A DNA stretch of 12,869 nt from JABISG01 sp963581435 (GTDB lineage Bacteria > Planctomycetota > Planctomycetia > Planctomycetales > Planctomycetaceae). Location of the stretch: contig CAUZOL010000192.1 in assembly GCA_963581435.1 (NCBI GenBank), positions 1 to 12,869 of the forward strand. Reading direction: 5' to 3'. The position numbers were made by a program, and so were the translations under genes. This document shows, piece by piece, positions 7,582 through 12,869 of the stretch (the first letter of the stretch is position 1; every line of letters starts with the position of its first letter). Below the pieces are notes generated by a model. It had not been told where the DNA came from and did no database searches. It saw only the letters and a program-made list of their open reading frames with translations.

Positions 7582-9223
7582 GAAAACCAGTCACGCGCGT
7601 GACGGTGGCGACACACACAATCGCCTGTAGCGCAATGACGGCCAACGCGCCCATCGAAACAACAGAGACCGGCGCAGCTTGTTTTCCGTCGGCAACTTCA
7701 GCCGGCCGCGCGAACATGTCGGCGGCGAGCCAGATCAGCCAGGGCATGAGAAACAGCCACAAACGGGCCGCTTCGCCGGAGTTCTTTCCCGACAGCCAGA
7801 GCAGCCCGATTGTCGTCATGCAGCAGGTGCACGGACCCAGCAGCGACGCGCGCCAATTGCCCGACTGCCCAATCGCCCGTCGGCAACCGGCGAACGCAAG
7901 CAATATCACCGGCAGGCCAACCGCCAGCGACAACTCCAGCGGATTGACCAGCACCCACTTCCAGTAGCTGCGGTCGAATTGATCGTAGAATGCCGAGTGA
8001 TTGACGACGTTCCACCGCCACACGTTGAACAGGTTCACGTCGTACGCCGCCCATAATGCAAACGTCGCAACAAGAAATGCGACCGCACCGATTGCCGCTA
8101 GAATGAAATACTGTATCCACACACGGGTGCCACTGGCGTCTCGCCAGTGCAACACGGAAGGCACTGGCGAGACGCCAGTGGCACCCAACCCATCTTCGTT
8201 TGTTGCTGCGGCAGCCCGAGTTTCCCAGACGCTCAACAGCAACGCCAACAGACCGACCGGTAGAATTGCCAGACTGAGCAACATGCCCAGCCAAAATATC
8301 AGCCCGGCCAACGCGCAGCGCAGCAGGGAACGTCGATGGCAACCTTCCAGCCAGCAGTAGAGGAACATCAGCCCGATGAAAGGGTAGAGCGCATCGGACT
8401 TGGGCAGGAAGATGGCCAGCGCCGGCACCAGAGGCCACAATGCCGCCGCCAGAAAGCTTGCCTGCGACTGGTGCGTCCGCCGAATCAGCAAGTAAAGAGG
8501 AACGACCGTCAGCACGCCGACCGCCTGCGTGATGAGCGCCGCCAACCACAAGGCGGCCTGACCGGCGGCGAACAGTGGGGTTGTGGTGCCTCGCGTTTGT
8601 TGAGCGATTAGCGCTCCGGCGGCATCGGCAGATTCCGGTTGCGTGGCGAGTACGAATTCTGTCAGCGCGGGATATTGGTCGCAGAGCTGAATCAAACTGT
8701 GATGAAACAGAAACAGACCCGGTGGGTGTGTGCCAACGTGCAACACGTCCCCTTCGGCCATCCGCTCCTCGTAATTGGCAAGAAACGACGGCACGTCGTC
8801 GATTCCATAACGCGCCTCGAAAAAATACCCGGACGAACTGGGATAGTAGAGGACCTGGACTGCCTTCGACGTGCGGTAGCCCTCGGGTGGGCTTTCCTGC
8901 AGTAGCGACAACCAGCAGAAACCGGCCGTTGCGAGTGCCGCCAACCAAATAGCCGTTTCGGTTCGCGAACAATTCGCAACACGAGTCGCACCGACCCAGA
9001 CAACGCCGCCATAAACCAGCAGCGCAACGGCCGCCAACGACCAGCCGAGAAGTAGCGTCGCCGCTCCGCTGTCACCAATGGGAATTCGGTTCCAGACCCA
9101 TTCCCCCGGAATCCCCAGCGGGACGCACCACGATTTCGCAGCATCGCCGCATGGCAACCAAAGCAGTCCCACCGATGCGGCGGATGTGGCGAGCAGGGTG
9201 ATCCAAAAACCGCGACGATTCAT
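7571..9223 (-). CDS. Multi-pass membrane protein, GT-C glycosyltransferase-like
   Basis: This 550-residue integral membrane protein has about 11-12 predicted helices. It has a GT-C-like layout: after early helices, a long extracytoplasmic loop carries YGIDDVPSFL and GTHPPG (164-169), similar in position and form to the HPP motifs of protein-mannosyltransferase-type enzymes. This suggests transfer of a sugar from a lipid-linked donor, which is inference. A second likely family block is SGKNSGEAARLWLFLMPW (478-495). Residues about 346-366 are encoded by a perfect 62-nt inverted repeat and are probably an insertion in a loop between helices. An ATG at 9238 would add five residues, but it abuts a palindrome; the ATG at 9223 has GGA 10 nt upstream and gives a basic N-terminus (MNRRGFW) before the first helix. 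The last codons (RGF-stop) lie inside another repeat arm. Confidence 0.8.
   Translation of the reverse strand: MNRRGFWITLLATSAASVGLLWLPCGDAAKSWCVPLGIPGEWVWNRIPIGDSGAATLLLGWSLAAVALLVYGGVVWVGATRVANCSRTETAIWLAALATAGFCWLSLLQESPPEGYRTSKAVQVLYYPSSSGYFFEARYGIDDVPSFLANYEERMAEGDVLHVGTHPPGLFLFHHSLIQLCDQYPALTEFVLATQPESADAAGALIAQQTRGTTTPLFAAGQAALWLAALITQAVGVLTVVPLYLLIRRTHQSQASFLAAALWPLVPALAIFLPKSDALYPFIGLMFLYCWLEGCHRRSLLRCALAGLIFWLGMLLSLAILPVGLLALLLSVWETRAAAATNEDGLGATGVSPVPSVLHWRDASGTRVWIQYFILAAIGAVAFLVATFALWAAYDVNLFNVWRWNVVNHSAFYDQFDRSYWKWVLVNPLELSLAVGLPVILLAFAGCRRAIGQSGNWRASLLGPCTCCMTTIGLLWLSGKNSGEAARLWLFLMPWLIWLAADMFARPAEVADGKQAAPVSVVSMGALAVIALQAIVCVATVTRVTGFRGF
8125..8186 (-). repeat. 62-nt perfect inverted repeat, copy 2, inside a CDS
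   Basis: The arms 8125-8149 and 8162-8186 are perfectly complementary (25 of 25) around a 12-nt loop. Compared with copy 1 (3548-3609) the orientation is reversed. One pair in the arm is exchanged on both sides: G3563-C3594 in copy 1 against C8140-G8171 here. On the minus strand it is translated without stop as about 21 residues including GATGVSPVPSVLHWRDASGT. Confidence 0.9.
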
Positions 9224-9237
9224 AAGGTCGCATTCCA

Positions 9238-9335
9238 TTTAGCCACCCCGCTCGCGGGGCGTCCGACGACGCGTTGTCCGATGTTTTTGGATTCACACGA
9301 ATTCAGAGACACGCCCCGCGAGCGGGGCGGCTAAA
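9238..9335. repeat. GC-rich inverted repeat between hydrolase and GT-C genes
   Basis: The arms 9238-9262 and 9311-9335 are complementary at 24 of 25 positions around a 48-nt spacer. Each arm also folds on itself (ccccg-ctcg-cgggg and ccccg-cgag-cgggg). It lies between the stop codon of the carbon-nitrogen hydrolase and the start of the GT-C-like gene, both on the minus strand, so it may weaken or end read-through. The element touches the alternative ATG at 9238. Confidence 0.85.
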
Positions 9336-9347
9336 TTGTTGTGGCGA

Positions 9348-10310
9348 TCAATCGTTGTCAGTTGTGCGCAACTTCCAGCCGGGCGCGGTGACGGGGGCCT
9401 CATCCGATGGTTCAACAAGTTTACCATACAGGTCGGGGCGACGGGCGCGAATGTATCGCCGACCGCTGGCGCCGGTCAATTTATCGGCCGTGCATTGAGC
9501 GACGACGACATCGTCGTCCAGTTCCGTGCATTCGGCGATCACTTCGCCGTAGGGGTCGAGAATCATTGAGTTGCCGTTGCGGACTTCGCCGTCGTCCAAG
9601 CCAATGGGATTCGTAAAGATGGCATAAACGCCATTGTCATAGGCGCGGGCCGGCAGCCAGCGCATCAGCCAGTCGCGACCTTTCGGGCCGGCGAATTCCA
9701 TTCGCAGCGGCACCGGATCTCGGTGGCGATTTTGCCACAACTGCGGATCGACGACTCCGCGTCCCGGCATGACCGACGGCAGGCAACCGGTCACGTGCGG
9801 CATGAAGATCACGTCGGCCCCCATCATGGCTGTGATTCGCACATTCTCGACCAAGTTGTTGTCGTAGCAAATCAGAATGCCGCATTTCGTTCCGCAGATT
9901 TCGAAGACGCAGTATTCGCTTCCGGAAGAAATCAACGGGTTCACGAACGCGTGCAGTTTGCGAAAGCGGGCGACCAGTTTGTCGCCATCGACGCAAACGT
10001 ACGTGTTGTAGACGTCGTTGCCGTCGCGTTCGACCAGCCCGGCCAACAGCGGTGTAGAAAACTCACGGGAGATTTCCATCAGCCGACGGACGCTGGGGCC
10101 GTCGGGTACCGGCTCGGCGAGATCGAGCAGTTGCTCTTTCGAGAACGGCTGCACGAAAGAGTAGGCCGAGATACAGCATTCGTGAAAGCTGACAACCTGT
10201 GCGTCGCGCTCGACCGCCTGTCGCGTCAATTCATGAATGCGCGAGAGGTTGTATTCCTTGTCGCCGTTCTTGTGCTCAAACTGGGCGGCGGCAATGCGGA
10301 TGTCTTGCAT
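9348..10310 (-). CDS. Carbon-nitrogen hydrolase (nitrilase superfamily)
   Basis: This 320-residue cytoplasmic enzyme should hydrolyse a non-peptide C-N bond (amide, carbamoyl or nitrile) through a cysteine thioester; the substrate is unknown. The Glu-Lys-Cys triad is complete: E44 (SFHECC), K118 (RFRKLHAF) and C148 (LICYDNN). The N-terminus IRIAAAQFEHKNGD and the C-terminal block NGNSMILDPYGEVIAE (about 253-268) are typical of the superfamily. Length is slightly above the usual 260-300 because of a segment after the catalytic Cys (about 175-215, PSVMPGRGVVDPQLWQ) that could shape the active site or the dimer interface. The ATG start has only a weak GGA about 13 nt upstream. The ferredoxin gene ends 69 nt upstream on the same strand, so co-transcription is plausible. 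A nitrilase proper versus an amidase or carbamoylase cannot be decided. Confidence 0.92.
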   Translation of the reverse strand: MQDIRIAAAQFEHKNGDKEYNLSRIHELTRQAVERDAQVVSFHECCISAYSFVQPFSKEQLLDLAEPVPDGPSVRRLMEISREFSTPLLAGLVERDGNDVYNTYVCVDGDKLVARFRKLHAFVNPLISSGSEYCVFEICGTKCGILICYDNNLVENVRITAMMGADVIFMPHVTGCLPSVMPGRGVVDPQLWQNRHRDPVPLRMEFAGPKGRDWLMRWLPARAYDNGVYAIFTNPIGLDDGEVRNGNSMILDPYGEVIAECTELDDDVVVAQCTADKLTGASGRRYIRARRPDLYGKLVEPSDEAPVTAPGWKLRTTDND

Positions 10311-10379
10311 GTTGGTCAGTTATCCATCGGGCGAACGTCAGTAATTCTTCCGGCTCTGGACTCTCGGCTCTTGTCTCAT

Positions 10380-10754
10380 TCAAGCCCAGAATTTGTCGCC
10401 GTGCCAGTTGAATCCCGGCTGTGTTTCGACTTCGATGTCGCCGTGAACTGTTGTCTGACACGAAAGGCGGAGTTCCTTTTCGTGGCCGATTCGTCCGAAA
10501 GCGGAGAGAATCGCGTATGGATTTGCCACGTTGTGCATGGCCGCTAATTCGCGTTTGCTTTGCGGGCTCACATTCTCAACGCCGCTTTTGATTAGAACCT
10601 TGCAGTTTGTGCAGCACCCATTGCCATGGCAGTTCAGCACCGTGCGAATATCGGGATAGATCTCGACACCTGCCTTGCGGGCTTCCTGCCGCAGGTTAGC
10701 ACCGTCCGGCACTTCGATCTCTTTCTTTTCCTTGACGAATTTGACCTTGGGCAT
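10380..10754 (-). CDS. 2Fe-2S ferredoxin
   Basis: This 124-residue soluble electron carrier has a beta-grasp 2Fe-2S domain. It begins PKVKFVKEKKEIEVPDGANL, the usual first beta hairpin, followed by the cluster loop CHGNGCCTNC. C42, C48, C51 and C99 fit an adrenodoxin-like C-x5-C-x2-C...C pattern; C47 is an extra cysteine that would instead give C-x4-C. The 47-residue gap before C99 (LRLSCQT) is longer than in plant-type or adrenodoxin-type ferredoxins. It resembles bacterial ferredoxin domains with a VSPQSKREL segment before the last ligand. The frame is open for 67 further codons up to 10955, but the ATG at 10754 starts exactly at the domain and has CGGA about 11 nt upstream. It is the first gene before the carbon-nitrogen hydrolase. 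No matching reductase or oxygenase is seen in the window. Confidence 0.92.
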   Translation of the reverse strand: MPKVKFVKEKKEIEVPDGANLRQEARKAGVEIYPDIRTVLNCHGNGCCTNCKVLIKSGVENVSPQSKRELAAMHNVANPYAILSAFGRIGHEKELRLSCQTTVHGDIEVETQPGFNWHGDKFWA

Positions 10755-10924
10755 GGCGTGTTGTTCCGTGACGTTGAAAGTGTGAAAAGAAGCGTATGAC
10801 CGCGTTCCCGCGTGGCTGTATCGAGCATCATAAATCTCCGCCGTCCGAATTTCCAGACCTCCGAATGAGTTTACGGTGTTGGTCGAGGCAGGTATTCTTG
10901 TGCAGGTATGAATTCCGCAGCAAA

Positions 10925-10948
10925 GCCCACGGGCTGCGGCCCGTGGGC
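10925..10948. repeat. Palindromic hairpin upstream of pepA
   Basis: A perfect 10-bp stem (10925-10934 with 10939-10948) encloses a 4-nt loop, with the core cccacgggctgcggcccgtg. It lies 22 nt before the pepA ATG in the divergent gap with the ferredoxin gene. It could be a dispersed palindrome or a translation-affecting 5' leader hairpin. Confidence 0.7.
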
Positions 10949-10970
10949 CAATCAATAGAAAGCGCTCAAA

Positions 10971-12455
10971 ATGACTATCACCGTTTCCACCGCGTCGTGG
11001 AATTCTGTCGAAGCCGACTGGTTGATTGTTGGCGTCTGTCAGGACGACGATTGGGGTTCCGAGTTACTGGGGCTGGATGATGCACTCGGCGGCACGCTGA
11101 CACGGCTGCGGGAAACGGGCGACCTGAACGGCAAGACCGGTTCAAAACTGGCGATTCACGACGCGCAAGGCATCGTCGCCAGGCGAATTCTGTTGATTGG
11201 ACTCGGCAAGGCCGACAAACTCGATGGTGCGCGCGTTCACAAATCGATGATGTCTGCAGTCCGACAGATATCTGAACAGCAACAGACATCGGTTGCCATC
11301 GGCATTCCTGCGGATGCGGTCGGTTCTCTTTCGGCCGGTGTACTGGCCCAGATTGTTGCGTCGGCGGCGGTGACCGGGCCGGTCGGTCAGGATCTTTACC
11401 GCAAAGAGCCTGGGCATTATCCGCTGAGCGCGGTGACGATTCTCGCCGCATCGGCTGATGAAAGTGAAGTCGCCGCTGCGGTCAGTCAAGGGGCAATTCT
11501 GGGCGAAGCGGTCAACCTGACGCGTGAATTGGTCAACCGGCCGGCGGCTGACATCTATCCTGAGAGTTTCGCCGCCCGCGCTGCCGTGGTGGCCGATAGC
11601 TGTGGGATGAAGTGCGAAGTTCTCGACGAGGCGAAGTTGGGCGAAGAGAAAATGGGGTCGTTGCTGGCTGTCGCGCAGGGAAGCGACCGGCCGGCACGCG
11701 TTGTTGTGTTGGAGCATGCCGGTGGTGGAGGGAACGGACCAACGCTGGCATTGGTTGGCAAGGGCGTCACTTTCGATAGTGGCGGGTTGTCGCTGAAGAC
11801 GTCGGAAGGCATGAAGACCATGAAATGCGACATGGCCGGCGCCGCAACCGTTCTTGGGGCCATGTCAGCCATCGCCCGGCTGAAATTGCCGGTGAATGTC
11901 ATCGGCGTGATGGGATTGGTGGAGAACATGGTCAGCGGGAATTCGTACAAGCTGGGCGACGTATTGACAGCCCGCAACGGCACGACCATCGAAGTATTGA
12001 ACACCGACGCGGAAGGACGGTTGGTGCTGGCCGACGTGTTGGCGTACGCCGTTGATCGCGGCGCCGACAAGCTGATCGATCTGGCGACGTTGACCGGGGC
12101 CTGCGTGGTCGCGCTGGGTGTTGAGGTGACCGGCGCGTTTACGAACGACGAAAGTTGGCAGAGCGACGTTCTCGCCGCCGCCGGTCGCAGCGGCGAACAT
12201 GCGTGGCCGATGCCGATGTTCGATCACTTCGGCGAATTGCTCAAGAGCGACGTGGCCGACTGCAAGAACGTCGGCCCGCGTTGGGGTGGCGCGATTACGG
12301 CGGCCAAATTCCTGGAGAAGTTCGTCGCAGAAAAACCGTGGGTGCATCTCGACATTGCGGGCCCTTCGTTTGCCGACAACAACAAACCGCACCGCGAAGG
12401 CGGCGGCACGGGTTGCATGGTGCGGACACTGGTGGAAGTGGCGGCCGCGTTCTGA
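10971..12455 (+). CDS. pepA: Leucyl aminopeptidase, M17 family
   Basis: This 494-residue cytoplasmic metallopeptidase removes N-terminal residues, preferably Leu, from peptides during protein turnover, normally as a hexamer with two metal ions per subunit. The catalytic C-terminal domain (about 170-494) is complete. Metal ligands are K264 and D269 (VGKGVTFDSGG), D287 (MKCDMAG), and D346 and E348 (NTDAEGR). The catalytic K276 and R350 are also present. All are shifted by exactly six from the positions I recall for Escherichia coli PepA. The N-terminal domain (1-165) is variable, as in the family. Length is normal. The ATG has no strong Shine-Dalgarno sequence, and a 10-bp hairpin lies 22 nt upstream. 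The PepA of some bacteria also binds DNA; nothing here shows that. It is divergent from the ferredoxin gene and followed after 35 nt by a small membrane protein gene. Confidence 0.96.
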   Translation: MTITVSTASWNSVEADWLIVGVCQDDDWGSELLGLDDALGGTLTRLRETGDLNGKTGSKLAIHDAQGIVARRILLIGLGKADKLDGARVHKSMMSAVRQISEQQQTSVAIGIPADAVGSLSAGVLAQIVASAAVTGPVGQDLYRKEPGHYPLSAVTILAASADESEVAAAVSQGAILGEAVNLTRELVNRPAADIYPESFAARAAVVADSCGMKCEVLDEAKLGEEKMGSLLAVAQGSDRPARVVVLEHAGGGGNGPTLALVGKGVTFDSGGLSLKTSEGMKTMKCDMAGAATVLGAMSAIARLKLPVNVIGVMGLVENMVSGNSYKLGDVLTARNGTTIEVLNTDAEGRLVLADVLAYAVDRGADKLIDLATLTGACVVALGVEVTGAFTNDESWQSDVLAAAGRSGEHAWPMPMFDHFGELLKSDVADCKNVGPRWGGAITAAKFLEKFVAEKPWVHLDIAGPSFADNNKPHREGGGTGCMVRTLVEVAAAF

Positions 12456-12490
12456 CAAGTGCAGGCTTGGTCTCTATTTCGAGCAGTCCG

Positions 12491-12826
12491 ATGAATATGC
12501 ACGTAAGCCTGATTCGACTTGTGTTGTCTGTTCTGTCCGCTATTTGCGCATTCGTCGTGATATTCTTGTCCCAAACTTCGGCGATCGAGGGTCTCACGGG
12601 CCAACTCCTTGGAGTTGGCATTGGGCTGCTCGTAGCGATTCCATTGGGGACATTCCTTCTCTTGGTGAGCGATAGCGACTTGCCCGGTATCGGCCGGGTC
12701 ATCGTGTTCGCGGGAAGTGGTTCCGTTGTTCTTTGTTGTTTGATAATGCCGGGTGGGAGTTCGCATGGAGGTATTGTCAAAACTTGTGTTCTTGAAGAGT
12801 TGAGAAAAAGCGGGGTATCCTGCTGA
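12491..12826 (+). CDS. Small hypothetical membrane protein
   Basis: I do not recognise this 111-residue protein. It has three likely membrane helices, at about 5-26 (IRLVLSVLSAICAFVVIF), 36-58 (TGQLLGVGIGLLVAIPLGTF) and 67-87 (IGRVIVFAGSGSVVLCCLI). A short polar tail with KTCVLEELRKSGVSC ends in cysteine. The reading frame is open far upstream into pepA, but that part is in a shadow frame; the ATG at 12491 directly precedes the first helix and is preferred. An alternative ATG lies two codons later. No strong ribosome binding site is visible. The gene starts 35 nt after pepA on the same strand and may be co-transcribed. The composition fits a real membrane protein rather than a chance frame, but support is limited to that. 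Confidence 0.6.
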   Translation: MNMHVSLIRLVLSVLSAICAFVVIFLSQTSAIEGLTGQLLGVGIGLLVAIPLGTFLLLVSDSDLPGIGRVIVFAGSGSVVLCCLIMPGGSSHGGIVKTCVLEELRKSGVSC

Positions 12827-12869
12827 GGTAACCACACTTCAGCGGCCCGATAGGGGCACAAGGACACGC

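Noticed and set aside
7698..8972. Long alternative minus-strand frame within the GT-C-like gene
   Set aside because: It is Arg-rich and lacks membrane helices, whereas the chosen frame gives a coherent multi-pass protein with GT-C-like motifs.
10755..10955. N-terminal extension of the ferredoxin frame by 67 codons
   Set aside because: The extension has no domain features, contains the palindrome-edge sequence, and the ATG at 10754 starts exactly at the first beta strand of the ferredoxin fold.
12155..12490. Upstream part of the open frame leading into the small membrane protein
   Set aside because: It overlaps pepA in another frame, is Arg-rich in the way shadow frames of GC-rich genes are, and a suitable ATG exists at 12491.
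12600..12619. Perfect 9-bp hairpin with a 2-nt loop as a terminator
   Set aside because: It lies inside the small membrane protein gene, has no T-tract, and a single short palindrome can arise by chance from codons for Gln-Leu-Leu-Gly-Val.

Overview
The window most likely comes from a member of the Planctomycetota. The strongest sign is a paired DUF1549/DUF1553 (PSCyt2/PSD1) protein and DUF1501 protein, a gene combination massively expanded in that phylum. Further signs are generally weak Shine-Dalgarno sequences, a GC-rich base composition, and many short palindromic repeats between (and once inside) genes. No rRNA, tRNA, CRISPR array, transposase or phage gene was seen.

Layout. Positions 1-1212 hold no convincing gene but contain a dispersed-repeat copy (160-192) and a long imperfect inverted repeat (386-503). 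A classical short-chain dehydrogenase follows (1213-2070, +). Convergent with it is a two-gene minus-strand unit: a secreted DUF1549/DUF1553 protein with two EF-hand loops and a CxxCH motif (3623-5464), then a Tat-type DUF1501 protein (2209-3489). A perfect 62-nt inverted repeat (3548-3609) lies between them. Divergent from this unit is a GntP-family permease (5765-7501, +) carrying an extra domain of about 125 residues between its first two membrane helices and the rest. Next come three minus-strand genes, in transcription order: a 2Fe-2S ferredoxin (10380-10754), a carbon-nitrogen hydrolase (9348-10310) and a multi-pass GT-C-like membrane protein (7571-9223). The last is separated from the hydrolase by a GC-rich inverted repeat and contains a second copy of the 62-nt element, read through in frame. 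Divergent from the ferredoxin is a complete M17 leucyl aminopeptidase, pepA (10971-12455, +), followed by a small three-helix membrane protein (12491-12826, +).

How the genes work together. The DUF1549/DUF1553 and DUF1501 pair is the only set with a well-supported functional link; both proteins are exported and their exact biochemical role is not established. The ferredoxin and hydrolase may be co-transcribed, but a joint pathway is only inference. The others look like ordinary metabolic genes without a common pathway.

The most notable signal is the repeat content: several families of nested palindromes. One family has two copies whose arms differ by a compensatory base-pair change, and one of those copies is translated as part of a membrane protein. 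I did not find a clear, previously undescribed multi-gene system.
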